From: Methanooceanicella nereidis
GTDB lineage: Archaea > Halobacteriota > Methanocellia > Methanocellales > Methanocellaceae
Reading direction: 5' to 3'
DNA length: 64,000 nucleotides
NCBI RefSeq assembly: GCF_021023085.1
Contig: NZ_PGCK01000005.1
Coordinates: 124,001-188,000, forward strand
Made by a program: the position numbers and the translations under genes. This document shows, one piece after another, positions 8,562-18,438 of this stretch. The notes below the pieces were generated by a model. It saw nothing but the letters and a program-made list of their open reading frames with translations. It made no database searches and was not told the origin of the DNA. How positions within the stretch are numbered: the stretch's first letter is position 1; every line of letters begins with the position of its first letter.

Positions 8562-9841
8562 AGTAATCTACCGGGTATTATCTGATTCTGCAGGAGGTCA
8601 TCATAAGTCTCGCGCTTGCGTATGAGGTCCGCTTTGCCCTCGTGCACGAGCACTTCCGCACATCTTGGCCTTCCGACGTACTGCGAGCTCATGCAGAAAC
8701 CATATGCTCCTGCGTCAAGCAGGGCGATGATGTCGTCCTTTTTGATCTCCGGCAGCTTTCTGTCCTTTGCAAGTATGTCGCCGGTCTCGCAGATCGGGCC
8801 TACGACCGTATAGGTATCGGCGGCGGTCCCGTCAGCCTTGTTAGCCACGACGACCTCATGGTATGAGTCGTACATCGCGGGCCTTATGAGAAGGTTAAAG
8901 CCGACGTCTGTGCCTACAAAGTTCTTGTAGGCCTTTTTCACTGTGTTGACATGAGCGAGAAGGATCGTCGTATCGGCAGTGATGTACCTTCCGGGCTCTA
9001 TGTGCAGCTCGGGGTTTATGCCGAGCTTTGCGCATCTTTCCCTGAATATAGGGAGTACAGCGTCAGCCCAGTCCTGGGGTGTCGGTGCCCTGACATCTTT
9101 CTGGTAAGGAATGCCGAGACCTCCGCCGATGTCCACGAACTCGAGGTCGATAAAGCCGGAGATGGCTTCCACCAGGTCCATCATCTTCGACATTGCCTCT
9201 GCGAACGGGGATATCTCCAGTATCTGGGAGCCTATGTGACAGTGAATGCCCACCGGGTTCACGCCGGGAAGCTCTTTTGCCTTTTTATAGGTGCTTACTA
9301 TCTCCTGGCTCGGTATGCCGAACTTGGAAGTCTTTAGCCCTGTCGCGAGCTTGGGGTGCGCGTCAGCGGAAACGTCCGGGTTCACGCGGAAAGCTATCTT
9401 GACCTCTTTGCCAAGCCTGCTTGCGATCCCTGACAGCGATATAAGCTCATCATGGGAGTCTACCGAGACCATGACGCCGGAGTTGACCGCATATTCGAGC
9501 TCTGCGTCCGTCTTTGAGTTTCCGGTAAAGAGTATCTTCTCAGGAGGGATCCCCGCTAAGCGGGCCAAGTATATCTCTCCGTCGGAAAAAGCGTCAGCGC
9601 CTGCGCCCTCCCGCGCGAGTATGCGCTGCACAACTATGTTATTGTTGGACTTTGCCGCGAAATAGATGTGAGCGTCAGGGAAAGCCTTTTTAAATCTCCC
9701 GAAATTGTCCCTTAGCCTGTCCTCGCTGGTTATGTACAGAGGAGTGCCGTACTCGCGGGCAAGCTCTACGGTATCCATGCCGCCTATGTGAAGGTGGCCG
9801 TTCTTTACCTCAAGGTGGCCGGGTATCTCAAAGTTTTTCAT
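8558..9841 (-). CDS. lysA: Diaminopimelate decarboxylase
   Basis: A 427-residue PLP enzyme (fold type III) that decarboxylates meso-diaminopimelate to lysine. The PLP lysine is Lys64 in YFAAKSNNN. Also seen: GIHCHIGSQ, EFVDIGGGLGIPY, HIEPGRYI, GPICETGDILA and DAGAYGFCMSSQY, in the expected order. The start overlaps the end of dapL by four bases and its end overlaps dapF by four, so the three are one transcription unit. Full length for the family. Confidence 0.98.
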   Translation of the reverse strand: MKNFEIPGHLEVKNGHLHIGGMDTVELAREYGTPLYITSEDRLRDNFGRFKKAFPDAHIYFAAKSNNNIVVQRILAREGAGADAFSDGEIYLARLAGIPPEKILFTGNSKTDAELEYAVNSGVMVSVDSHDELISLSGIASRLGKEVKIAFRVNPDVSADAHPKLATGLKTSKFGIPSQEIVSTYKKAKELPGVNPVGIHCHIGSQILEISPFAEAMSKMMDLVEAISGFIDLEFVDIGGGLGIPYQKDVRAPTPQDWADAVLPIFRERCAKLGINPELHIEPGRYITADTTILLAHVNTVKKAYKNFVGTDVGFNLLIRPAMYDSYHEVVVANKADGTAADTYTVVGPICETGDILAKDRKLPEIKKDDIIALLDAGAYGFCMSSQYVGRPRCAEVLVHEGKADLIRKRETYDDLLQNQIIPGRLL

Positions 9842-10995
9842 AGTTTTTTCATCCTCTCTACTGCCTCGTTAATGCGCCCGACGGATTTTGTCAGCGAGAA
9901 CCTCACATAGCCCTCTCCGTATTTACCGAACCCGATACCCGGAGTGGCCACGATGCCCGCCTTATCCAGAAGGTACTTTGCGTAGCCGATAGAGTCGTTT
10001 CCTTTCGGCACCGGCGCCCATACGTAGAAGGTCGCCTTCGGCTTCGGCATGTCTATGCCCAGCGCCTTAAGGCCTACGAGCAGCGCGTCCCTTCTTTCCT
10101 GATAAATGTTATTCATCTTCGCGCTGAACTCGTCGGAGCGCTTCAGCGCGTCTATGGCCGCCATCTGTATCGCGAGGAATGCGCCGGAGTCGACGTTCAT
10201 CTTGACCTTTCCGAGCCCTGCGACAATGTCCGCATTGCCCACGGCGAAGCCTATGCGCCATCCCGTCATATTGGATGTCTTTGAAAGCGAGTGCAGTTCG
10301 ATGCAGCAGTCCATGGCGCCCGGCATCTCGAGAATGCTGGGAGCCTTATAGCCATCGTATCCCATCTCGGAGTAAGCGTTATCATGGGCTATGACGATGT
10401 CGTTGTCCTTACCGAAGTCTATGACCTCGCGGAAGAAGCTTTTATCCGCAACGGCCCCTGTCGGGTTGTTAGGATAGTTGACGAACATCAGGTTCGTGTT
10501 CTTGATGACCTCTTTTGGTATCTTTGAGAGGTCCGGCTTGAAGCCGTTCTCCGAGAGAAGCGGCATGTCGTAAGGCTTACCGTCTGCAAGTATCGTGCCG
10601 ATAGAGTATACGGGGTAAGCTGGATTGGGACAGAGTGCATATTCTCCCGGGTTCACAAAAGCGAGGGGGATATGAGCAACTCCTTCCTTAGAGCCTATGA
10701 GAGTGATTATCTCTTTCGTAGAGTCGAGCGTCACGCCAAAGCGGGCCTTGAACCATTCCGCGACCTCGCCCCTGAAAACGTTAGATCCCGAGTACGAGGG
10801 GTATTGATGAGTCTCGGGGTCCTTGACCGCCTTACACAATGATTCGATGACATAATCGGGTGACGGCAGGTCAGGGTCGCCTACGCCCAGGTCTATGATG
10901 TCTACGCCTTCTTTGATCTTTTGCTGTTTCGCCCTGTCGACCTCTGCGAAGAGGTAGGGTGGTATTGAGTTAATCCTGTTCGCGTACATAACCAT
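9838..10995 (-). CDS. dapL: LL-diaminopimelate aminotransferase
   Basis: A 385-residue class I/II PLP aminotransferase. The PLP lysine is Lys239 in SLSKTSNMTGWRIGF; NYPNNPTG (residues 173-180) and the N-terminal INSIPPYLF and IIDLGVGDPDLPSP are typical of DapL. DapL converts tetrahydrodipicolinate straight to LL-diaminopimelate and so replaces the acylated branches. Its place directly before lysA and dapF supports DapL over another aspartate aminotransferase-like role. A MVM start allows either ATG 10995 or the next ATG two codons later. Confidence 0.95.
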   Translation of the reverse strand: MVMYANRINSIPPYLFAEVDRAKQQKIKEGVDIIDLGVGDPDLPSPDYVIESLCKAVKDPETHQYPSYSGSNVFRGEVAEWFKARFGVTLDSTKEIITLIGSKEGVAHIPLAFVNPGEYALCPNPAYPVYSIGTILADGKPYDMPLLSENGFKPDLSKIPKEVIKNTNLMFVNYPNNPTGAVADKSFFREVIDFGKDNDIVIAHDNAYSEMGYDGYKAPSILEMPGAMDCCIELHSLSKTSNMTGWRIGFAVGNADIVAGLGKVKMNVDSGAFLAIQMAAIDALKRSDEFSAKMNNIYQERRDALLVGLKALGIDMPKPKATFYVWAPVPKGNDSIGYAKYLLDKAGIVATPGIGFGKYGEGYVRFSLTKSVGRINEAVERMKKL

Positions 10996-11060
10996 TATTA
11001 AGTGACTCCTATGAACGTTATACGGTATCCGAAGACACCCGGTAACTTATAAGGATATAG

Positions 11061-11100
11061 GTATAAATAAATGTGTTTGTGACACTCACATATTTATACA
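11061..11100 (-). promoter_or_regulatory. Candidate promoter and operator of the dapL-lysA-dapF operon
   Basis: An imperfect inverted repeat lies about 70-100 bp upstream of dapL: TAAATAAATGTG (11064-11075) and CACATATTTATA (11087-11098) around an 11-base centre. On the minus strand the same segment offers the TATA-like box TTTATTTATAC. The overlap of a box with a dyad suggests repression by a DNA-binding protein, but none is identified. The rest of the gap to 11291 is AT-rich with no other feature seen. Confidence 0.4.
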
Positions 11101-11291
11101 TAAATCTTTAGGGTATGGACGGTAATGGTTAAAAAGCGCCTTTAAAATCCCTTTTAGCAGCTGATAACATATCCTAGGCGTTCAGAGAACATTTAAGCAT
11201 GTTTCGAATTATCGCTCTATTTTTAAAAAAATATTCATCGGAGATATTTATTATCATATTAACAAGATCGAGACTGACATATTATTCTTTA

Positions 11292-12053
11292 TCATTTTTC
11301 ACAGAGATAATGCAGCCAGTGATCCCTGACTACAGCCAGTTTACTTTCCTCGATCTCTCTTCCGTCATTCTGCGAATATATCCTGATGTTCTTAAAACCG
11401 GCTTCATGTAATTGTTTTATCTGCTCGCCGGGATAGATATAATACAAATTTAGACTGAAACTGCGGGTCCCGTCATTGATGACTGCAAACTTGCTATTCT
11501 TCAGGTCATTAAAAGGTTTATTCCTCGCCCTTAATATTAAATGAAACGCGATCTCCCGGGCCGTCAAGAAGGGATCGATCGAAAACTTGAACTTATAGAG
11601 GTCTTCGATGTAGTTAAGATTATGTGAGGAGAAAAAGAAATAACCGCCTTTCTTACAGATGCGGTTGATCTCCCGCAATGCATTAATGCGATCTCCATGC
11701 GAGATACAATCAAGGCCGTTAAAACTAAAAAGTATAAAGTCGAACTCTTCATCCCTAAAGATCCTCATGTCCCTTACGTCACATAGCTGAAAGGAACAAT
11801 TTTTGAGATCTTTAAAATCTTCATTACACCGGTCTATCATGCCCCGGGAATAATCTATGCCGACATATTCTTCCGCAAGCCTGCCAAAATAGTGAGTCGT
11901 ACGACCTGCACCTACGCCCAGATCGAGCATTTTCATTTTAGGTAATTTATCTTCAAATTTACATATTATGGATAGTTCAGGTTTATCAAGATAATAATAT
12001 TTAGAAAATATCTCTACGATTTTCTGGCGCTCATAAACGCTCTTGTTGGACAT
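11292..12053 (-). CDS. Class I SAM-dependent methyltransferase
   Basis: About 253 residues when started at ATG 12053 (MSNKSVYERQ). I prefer this to a longer reading up to 12158, because the extra 35 residues are encoded by AT-rich DNA that holds the promoter-like TATATTTATATTTAATA. The SAM-binding motif MLDLGVGAGRTTHYF, the YVGIDYSRGMI strand and DFILFSFNGLDCI are seen. Methyltransf_25/11 type. The target is unknown. It lies beside a surface-polysaccharide operon but has its own promoter, so a role there is only suggestive. Confidence 0.88.
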   Translation of the reverse strand: MSNKSVYERQKIVEIFSKYYYLDKPELSIICKFEDKLPKMKMLDLGVGAGRTTHYFGRLAEEYVGIDYSRGMIDRCNEDFKDLKNCSFQLCDVRDMRIFRDEEFDFILFSFNGLDCISHGDRINALREINRICKKGGYFFFSSHNLNYIEDLYKFKFSIDPFLTAREIAFHLILRARNKPFNDLKNSKFAVINDGTRSFSLNLYYIYPGEQIKQLHEAGFKNIRIYSQNDGREIEESKLAVVRDHWLHYLCEK

Positions 12054-12205
12054 AATATAAGTATATACAATATTAAATATAAATATATATTTATAAAAAA
12101 AATAATTCCTATTTGTATTCGGGGACCATTGTTTAAAGATACTCGAAAGATCATACACAAATTTATTTAATGCCTAGTATAGATAAGGGATGGCCGTACG
12201 TCAAA

Positions 12206-13336
12206 TTAATTATGAAAACTTCCATCCGTTGCCTTTTTATAGATGTCGATGGTCCTTTTGGATATATTTTCCCACGAAAGATCTGTGTTTAGCTTTTTAT
12301 ATGCGTTTTCCCCCATCCGCTTTCTAAGGCCCCTGTCTTTTAACAGTTTAATAATGGCTGCCGCCAGGGCTTCCGGGTTCCCGGGCTGAATGACCAGGCC
12401 GGTAATACCGTCATCCACTATTTCCGATAAGGCCCCGACATCAGTGACAACGACCGGTTTTTTAAACCCGTATGCGGTAGAGACTACCCCGCTCTGCGAC
12501 GCATCTATATAAGGAAGGGCTACCACGCTGCATCTTTGAAAGATCTCTGCCCCCTCCTTGAACGAAATATGATGGTTATACACAATAAACCGGTCCCTGT
12601 TGACCATCATATCCTCGTATTTCTTAAAGTCCTCGCCCGTGCCCGCTATGACGATCCTGGCATCCGGTATCTCCTTTGTTATCAAAGGCTCGGCTTTTAT
12701 CAAATACTCAAGCCCCTTATATTCATATATCCTCCCGAAAAACAGGATAGTGTTGTCCTCCTCTTTGATATCATCGTTCAGGTGGACCATGAACGGCTCG
12801 ATATTATGCGGCCCCATAGGTATGGAGTGCACCTTATCCGACGGCTTATACTGCGCATCTACGATGATCTGTTTTAATTTTTCCCCGTGGACCAGTATCT
12901 CTTCGGAAGACCTCAACAGATAATGCAGCGGCATCGGCTCCCAGAATTTTTTCTCGCCGGTATGAGGCTTCACATCATGGAAGGTAGTGACCATCCGATA
13001 CCTTTTCAGGAACGGCACAAAAAAAGCCAGTATAGGGCTTCCGATCTGAAAATGTATCACGTCGGGTTCATATTTTCTTATTTTTCTCATGACCCTGTAG
13101 AAATCGAATAAAAATCTGCTTAACTTTATCGGATCATATATCGGGCCCGACCTGGAAAGGACGTTAATGTCCACGCCTTCGCCAACTATCCCAAAATGCT
13201 CCTCCGGTATAGTCTTACCCATAGTATAGAGTACAAGCATTGTAGAATCATTTTTAACAAGATTATTTGATAACTGGATCTGATAATCGATAAAATTTCC
13301 AATGCTTACGATTTTCAAGCTTATCACCTGGCACAT
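12206..13336 (-). CDS. Glycosyltransferase family 4 (GT-B fold)
   Basis: A 376-residue GT-B glycosyltransferase. The C-terminal half shows ILFFGRIYEYKGLEYLIKA, DARIVIAGTGED, the acceptor-site CSVVALPYIDASQSGVVSTAYGFKKPVVVTD region and VQPGNPEALA, the order expected of GT4 enzymes. The usual E-x7-E is degraded to a D-x-S-Q-S-G type, so it is a divergent member. It is the last of three minus-strand genes (deacetylase-like, FemAB-like, this one) spaced 12 and 43 bp apart, so it probably acts on the same cell-surface glycan. Confidence 0.92.
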   Translation of the reverse strand: MCQVISLKIVSIGNFIDYQIQLSNNLVKNDSTMLVLYTMGKTIPEEHFGIVGEGVDINVLSRSGPIYDPIKLSRFLFDFYRVMRKIRKYEPDVIHFQIGSPILAFFVPFLKRYRMVTTFHDVKPHTGEKKFWEPMPLHYLLRSSEEILVHGEKLKQIIVDAQYKPSDKVHSIPMGPHNIEPFMVHLNDDIKEEDNTILFFGRIYEYKGLEYLIKAEPLITKEIPDARIVIAGTGEDFKKYEDMMVNRDRFIVYNHHISFKEGAEIFQRCSVVALPYIDASQSGVVSTAYGFKKPVVVTDVGALSEIVDDGITGLVIQPGNPEALAAAIIKLLKDRGLRKRMGENAYKKLNTDLSWENISKRTIDIYKKATDGSFHN

Positions 13337-13379
13337 GTTTTCAATCTTGTAGCATATAATAATTTAAATTTATTTATAT

Positions 13380-14129
13380 TTATAATTTTATTTTTAGCTC
13401 ATACAGCTTTTTTGAAAGATCATATATCCGGGAATAATTTTTTTCATAATTATATTTTTTAGTCAGTTTACCGCCATAACCGGATTTTACGGAATTGATA
13501 TTTTCCATGTCCGTGTTCTTTTCCTCTCCGATGTAAAAACCGCCGAAATCGAACTCGTTTATACCTTTTTCTTTAGCGTAGTTCATCGCTTCCCAGTCGA
13601 TCAGCTTATCCGTCTCGCTGATCAGTCTGGCAGTTTTTTTATCGACTTCAAAACGTTTTGATGCGCCTATCAGCGACCGTATATGACCCTCATCTTCCAG
13701 GAAGTGCGTACCGACGATAATATCGCCTTCATACTCTGCCACAAACAGCGTACCGTGCGATCTCAGGAAATCAACATCAATGAAGTCATCAGGAAGGCCT
13801 TTTTGTTTCCTGAAGGACCTGTTAACCTCTACGAACTTTTCATAGTCCTCGTTTATTTTTATTTTGACGCCGGCCTTCTTTGCCCGGTTTATTGACTTTT
13901 TACAATGGGAGTGGAAAACATCTCTCCATATGGTATCAAGGTCCTGTGTCAGATCCATGGTCAACGTCGCCGTCTCGCTCCTTCGAAAACCTTCGGCATC
14001 CACATTGTTCTTGCATGAATAAAACACGACACTGTCATATCCCTTTACGTCAAAAGGATGATCGCTGAACCAGACGTCTTTCCTCTTGAACATGTAGATG
14101 TTCCTGTCAAACTCTAATATTTTGATCAC
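13380..14129 (-). CDS. FemAB/GNAT-like acyltransferase
   Basis: A 249-residue protein with a GNAT-like fold of the FemAB type. The segment HSHCKKSINRAKKAGVKI resembles the RK-rich helix of FemAB relatives; then TLFVAEYEGDIIVGTHFL, HIRSLIGASKRF and the late GINEFDFGGF with an acidic-aromatic pattern are all typical. Family members transfer aminoacyl or acyl groups to cell-envelope precursors. Methanogens of this type have no murein, so the substrate is more likely a surface glycan or glycolipid (inference). It sits 12 bp after the deacetylase-like gene. Confidence 0.78.
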   Translation of the reverse strand: MIKILEFDRNIYMFKRKDVWFSDHPFDVKGYDSVVFYSCKNNVDAEGFRRSETATLTMDLTQDLDTIWRDVFHSHCKKSINRAKKAGVKIKINEDYEKFVEVNRSFRKQKGLPDDFIDVDFLRSHGTLFVAEYEGDIIVGTHFLEDEGHIRSLIGASKRFEVDKKTARLISETDKLIDWEAMNYAKEKGINEFDFGGFYIGEEKNTDMENINSVKSGYGGKLTKKYNYEKNYSRIYDLSKKLYELKIKL

Positions 14130-14141
14130 CGCCTTACGTAG

Positions 14142-15092
14142 CTATATTTTCAGAGATGCCCGGCGCCTCTGGAATGTATTTAAACACGCCCTTAGCAGGT
14201 TAGCGTTCATGCCGCCAATATACGGGAGTATATCGGTCCTGGGACTTACTTCGGGATATTCCCCTATGCTTGAAGCGAATTTGAAACCGACGTTAAATTT
14301 AGAGATAAATTTCAACAACCGGTCCATGTTATCGATAAAATACGGGTCGCACATACATGGGGAGTGAAGACAAATATGGAACAGTGGCAGTTTTTGCCGG
14401 TAATATTCCAGAAAGCAGGACCTGAGCCATGAAAGCCCGATCAGAGGGATTATCTCGGGATTGACACTGGCCCCCATAAATGTCTGAGAAATGGGCATGA
14501 TCAGGATAGGAAGGTCGCCATTTTCCTGATAGTCCGGGCCGGGACGGTAAGGCATGCAAATACGAGGCAGTCTCGACCAGTCGTAATGGCCTGACACTTT
14601 ATGAGCGGGCGCGGAACATTCGTGAGAAAATCCGGACTTTATTAAAGCCCGGATCGTATCATCATTGATTGACCAGCGGCCTGCGACGAAGACTTTTGGC
14701 CCTGTTCCCAGTGAGTCAGAGATAAGATCTTTCCCGACCCTTATCATATCGAGCTGTTCATTATAAGGATAATCTTTCAGGACCGTGGAGTCGGAGGATG
14801 TGTCACATTGCCTTCTTAAATATGAATCACCGACGGTATATTTTTCACCGTTTATTTCAAAATCTCCCCAGCCGGGATGTATATGCAGCCCTATTTCATG
14901 GCCTGTTCCCGCTGGAAAATATTCGACGACTTCCGGCATGACCGCAAATGTCACTTTAGCCCCATACCTATCCGCGACCTTTATTAAGTTCGGGACGCCA
15001 AGGCTTACGCCTTCCTTTACATCCTTATCGTAAATCACCGTATTGTTTTTCGTTCTGCCGAACTCAGTATGGCAAACTATTATAACGTCCAA
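14142..15092 (-). CDS. Polysaccharide deacetylase-like protein (NodB-like TIM barrel)
   Basis: A 316-residue protein. It has the NodB-like plan in degenerate form: a first strand with MDVIIVCHTEFG, the metal-type HEIGLHIHPGWGDF motif (two His), FVAGRWSINDDTIRALIKSGF, and a late HICLHSPCM histidine. There is no signal peptide, so it is probably cytoplasmic. It opens a three-gene minus-strand unit with a FemAB-like and a GT4 gene, suggesting modification of a surface polysaccharide precursor. Deacetylase chemistry is not proven; other carbohydrate esterase family 4 relatives act on different amides. Confidence 0.75.
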   Translation of the reverse strand: MDVIIVCHTEFGRTKNNTVIYDKDVKEGVSLGVPNLIKVADRYGAKVTFAVMPEVVEYFPAGTGHEIGLHIHPGWGDFEINGEKYTVGDSYLRRQCDTSSDSTVLKDYPYNEQLDMIRVGKDLISDSLGTGPKVFVAGRWSINDDTIRALIKSGFSHECSAPAHKVSGHYDWSRLPRICMPYRPGPDYQENGDLPILIMPISQTFMGASVNPEIIPLIGLSWLRSCFLEYYRQKLPLFHICLHSPCMCDPYFIDNMDRLLKFISKFNVGFKFASSIGEYPEVSPRTDILPYIGGMNANLLRACLNTFQRRRASLKI

Positions 15093-15503
15093 TTAATACC
15101 CCCGGCCTTTATCCGCTGATCCTGCCGACATATGATCCGAGATCATTAAACAGGTCCCGTCTCAAGTCAGGTAAAAAAATTACCGGAAAATATCACAGGG
15201 ACCATTTTGACAAAATCTTTTTTATTTTTATAATATTTATAATTTTGTATTAATATAATATATTAAATTTGAAAAACTAATTACTGCTTTGGAAAATTAA
15301 TATTTTAGTAATAATACAAATAAACATTTTTTAAGAGTAAATATCGATATTTTATAGATATATTCAAATTATCAGTAAAAATTTGTTTAATTACATTTAA
15401 TAGTATCTCATTGCCTGATGATCATATCGCCAAAAATATAAGAATAACAGATACAAATAAAAAAGAGTTTTTACTATCCATCAACGAATACTGGATAACA
15501 GGA
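15093..15503. other. AT-rich intergenic region, no gene seen
   Basis: About 410 bases, very rich in A and T in the middle. It should hold the promoter of the leftward three-gene unit near 15093-15240 (several TATA-like runs such as TATAATATTTATAA). No open frame, RNA gene or long repeat was recognised. Confidence 0.5.
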
Positions 15504-16361
15504 CTATAGATCCTCTATGGTGACCCAGTCCACATATTCGATGTTGACCCTGTTGCCATATCCATCCGGCACGTTTTTACCTACCCAGTTATTGAAATAA
15601 ACGTACATCGGGTCCTGTGGAAGGTCAGTGAAAGACGTCCATATGAGATCGCCATCAATATAGAATTCTACACGGTCACCATACCAGTCATAGCCATAGA
15701 TATGATAATCTGCCCCGGGATCAAAAGGAAGATCATAAAGTTTTTGGGTCTTTTTATAATTATACCAGGTGGTGAACATGGCAGTTGTCCCGCCATGGTC
15801 ATTCTTTAATAACTCTATATCTATCTCATTGTGCCTGTTTGACTTCGATGGCCAGAGGTAACTATAGAAAGTCAGGAATGTGCCTGGTGTCTGGTCGACC
15901 ATAATTGCAGCCCTGTACTTTCCATGGTAGAACAGGTCGTTAGATTTGATCTCCCCACCGGTCCGATCCGATATGCATGACCGGAGAACAAGCTTTCCGT
16001 TCGATCCCCACACGTTAGGCCGCGTAAACGTCGTCTTGAGAAAATCGGAATCTGGCGTGTAGGAAGATATTGTCCAGGTCTTACTATCAAGTGATGTAAA
16101 ATTATCATAAAGTACATAATCGTACAACATTTCAGGCGATTTTATTTTCAGTGACATCAGGTCACAGGAGAATATTGTATTATCGATCGGCACCAGGTCG
16201 GACCCTGAAAGATTTAGAAAGGGCCGTGCAGTAGCGGATGACCATACATTGCCCCCCATGGCAGTTGAATTATAATATAGCATAGGGTTTTGTGAGGCAA
16301 CCACAAGAAATGCAAGTGTTACCACCAGTATCGCCGAGACAATTAAAAATATTCTGTCCAT
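15504..16361 (-). CDS. Glycoside hydrolase family 16 protein, membrane-anchored
   Basis: A 285-residue GH16 (concanavalin-like jelly roll) protein. The catalytic E-x-D-x-E motif is intact at residues 179-183 (NEIDIEL), nucleophile Glu179 and acid/base Glu183 by homology. Other family segments: GKYRAAIMVDQTPGTF, YDWYGDRVEFYIDG and late YFNNWVGK, YVDWVTIE. An N-terminal hydrophobic segment (residues 4-22) exports or anchors it. GH16 members cut beta-1,3/1,4-glucans and related galactans. It is closely similar to the C-terminal domain of the two-domain protein 2 kb away, so the two probably arose by duplication. Confidence 0.92.
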   Translation of the reverse strand: MDRIFLIVSAILVVTLAFLVVASQNPMLYYNSTAMGGNVWSSATARPFLNLSGSDLVPIDNTIFSCDLMSLKIKSPEMLYDYVLYDNFTSLDSKTWTISSYTPDSDFLKTTFTRPNVWGSNGKLVLRSCISDRTGGEIKSNDLFYHGKYRAAIMVDQTPGTFLTFYSYLWPSKSNRHNEIDIELLKNDHGGTTAMFTTWYNYKKTQKLYDLPFDPGADYHIYGYDWYGDRVEFYIDGDLIWTSFTDLPQDPMYVYFNNWVGKNVPDGYGNRVNIEYVDWVTIEDL

Positions 16362-16808
16362 TATAAATTACCAAATATAAAAAAGCAACTACGCATATTT
16401 TAATTTTTGCACGTTTTTATCATGCTAGACGATTGATGATAAAACAATTAGAATTAAATCGATATAATCGGATATACTTAGACATTAATGGGATTAAGAC
16501 GATCCTGCATCAGGATCGTTAAGTTCCTTAACAAAATATTTAAAAATAGATCTTTCTCGAAATATCCCGTTTGTCTCGAGTAAAATTTTATTTATTAATG
16601 TTCATTCCAGCACAAATGTTCGGGAATAAAACTGTGTGAACGGTCTTAACCAATTTATTTTTTATTATCTTCGGGGAATATGAGCCCGCGATATTTTTAG
16701 AACATGGAATTATATCGAAACAGGAAATTTATTTTTTAACCGATAGAAATATACATAATAAAAAATATTAAATATTATATAATTAAAATTAATAGTATAT
16801 TTGATATT
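16362..16808. other. AT-rich divergent promoter region
   Basis: This 447-base gap separates the GH16 gene from the flippase gene, which point away from each other. It is AT-rich, with TATA-like runs just before 16809 (TTAATAGTATATTTGAT) and around 16370-16390. No coding frame or structured RNA was seen. Confidence 0.5.
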
Positions 16809-18359
16809 ATGCAAAAGACATTATCCGATTCATTACAGAACATAGTCAAAGGCACTGCCATCATCTTTATCGGTGTTTTCATATCCCTGATGTTAAATTT
16901 TATCATAAGGATAATACTCGTCAGGTCTACAACGCAGGATGAGTACGGGATATATACCCTGGCTATCACGCTTGTCACGATGACGTCCACCCTATCCATG
17001 CTGGGCCTTGACGAAGGCGCTGCCAGGTTCATAGCGTATTTTACCGGAAAATCGGATAATTCGAACGTAAAAGATATAATTTACACTTCGATCAAACTGG
17101 TACTGATAACAAGCATCGCATCCACAATGATATTTTTTATTTTTTCTGAATTTATTTCCGTACAGGTATTTCATTCCCCGGAACTATCCAATATTCTTAA
17201 GATCGCCTCAATAACCGTACCATTCATGGTATTGACAGGGATGCTGCTTTCCATCATGAGAGGTTTCAATATTCCCAGGGCAAAGGTCATTTTTAACGAT
17301 ATTCTAAAGCCTTTGTTGTTCCTGGTATTTTTAATCGCGGCGATCTTACTGAACATGGGTTTTGAAACAATAATCTATGCATATGCATTATCAGTCATTA
17401 TAACACTTTTTGCATTCCTCGCATATATTAAAAGAGTCTACTCGAACAAGTACTCAGAATTATCAAGGACAGAAAAAACGATCACAGGGGAGCTTTTAAA
17501 ATTTTCGATACCGCTTTTATCGGTCAACGTGCTGCTGATGATGATGTCCCAGGCTACGACGCTCATACTGGGACATTTTAAAACACCGTCAATAGTAGGT
17601 GAATTTGACATAGCCTTACTGATGGCAGGGCTATTGCTCATCGTATTGAACTCAATAGGATACATGTATACCCCCATAATTTCAAACCTCTTCGGGAAGG
17701 ACCGGATCGAGGAGTTAAAGAGGAGCTACATAATCACTACAAAATGGGGATACATGAGCTCTTTGCCAATATTTTTTGTGTTCTTATTGTTCCCTGAGAC
17801 GATCGTCAACCTGCTTTTCGGTGCAAGATACATAGGTATAGCTTTCGTCTTACAGATAGTGGTCATAGGGTATATTATAAACCCGATCACCGGACCGAAC
17901 TATCATACATTGATAGCTATGGGCAGGACAAGGTTCATAATCGAGTCTTTCCTCATGAACGCGATCCTGAATATAGTCTTTAGCATATTACTGATACCGC
18001 CTCTGGGGATAATAGGGGCCGCCATAGCGGTTACGTTTTCGGCTTCCGTAGCCAACATACTGTTATCCGTCCGCCTCTACCAGATATTGAAGATACACCC
18101 GTTCACCAGGAATTATATTGTATCCATAGCCATATCGTTTATCCTGGTACCGGTATTTTATCTTCTGATGAAATTTCTGGCAATAGAGCCGTCCATTTTC
18201 ATCGCCATCATGGCGTTTGTCCTCTACGCCACCTCGTATGTCGCGTTGATGATAGTGTTCAAGGCGATAGACAATGAAGATGTCATGATCCTGTCCGAGA
18301 TCGAAAGACGGATAGGTAAATATGTCCCCATCTTAAGAAGAAAAGAAGTGATAAAATAA
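16809..18359 (+). CDS. Oligosaccharide flippase (Wzx-like, MOP superfamily)
   Basis: A 516-residue polytopic membrane protein with about 14 hydrophobic segments. The N-terminal layout (NIVKGTAIIFIGVFISLMLNF, then ILVRSTTQDEYGIYTLAIT) and the GLDEGAARFIAY turn are typical of polysaccharide-type flippases (PF01943/PF13440). These flip lipid-linked oligosaccharides across the membrane. Neighbouring glycosyltransferases and glycanases fit export of an exopolysaccharide or of surface-protein glycans. Confidence 0.93.
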   Translation: MQKTLSDSLQNIVKGTAIIFIGVFISLMLNFIIRIILVRSTTQDEYGIYTLAITLVTMTSTLSMLGLDEGAARFIAYFTGKSDNSNVKDIIYTSIKLVLITSIASTMIFFIFSEFISVQVFHSPELSNILKIASITVPFMVLTGMLLSIMRGFNIPRAKVIFNDILKPLLFLVFLIAAILLNMGFETIIYAYALSVIITLFAFLAYIKRVYSNKYSELSRTEKTITGELLKFSIPLLSVNVLLMMMSQATTLILGHFKTPSIVGEFDIALLMAGLLLIVLNSIGYMYTPIISNLFGKDRIEELKRSYIITTKWGYMSSLPIFFVFLLFPETIVNLLFGARYIGIAFVLQIVVIGYIINPITGPNYHTLIAMGRTRFIIESFLMNAILNIVFSILLIPPLGIIGAAIAVTFSASVANILLSVRLYQILKIHPFTRNYIVSIAISFILVPVFYLLMKFLAIEPSIFIAIMAFVLYATSYVALMIVFKAIDNEDVMILSEIERRIGKYVPILRRKEVIK

Positions 18360-18372
18360 TACGAAAAATAAG

Positions 18373-18405
18373 ATCCGGCCGGTTATCCGGGCATACTCGC
18401 CGGAT
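18373..18405. terminator. Hairpin between convergent genes
   Basis: ATCCGGC (18373-18379) pairs with GCCGGAT (18399-18405), between the converging flippase and GH16 genes. On the plus strand a TTTTTAATTTTCTT tract follows about 20 bases later. It may end transcription from one or both sides. Confidence 0.45.
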
Positions 18406-18438
18406 ATCCGACCATCATGGATACTGTTTTTAATTTTC

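Noticed and set aside
11100-11291. Possible RNA gene or riboswitch before the lysine operon
   Set aside because: No lysine riboswitch-like core or tRNA-like fold could be recognised by eye in this AT-rich stretch.
12054-12158. N-terminal extension of the methyltransferase at 11.3 kb
   Set aside because: The added residues are coded by AT-rich promoter-like DNA and have no counterpart in the family.
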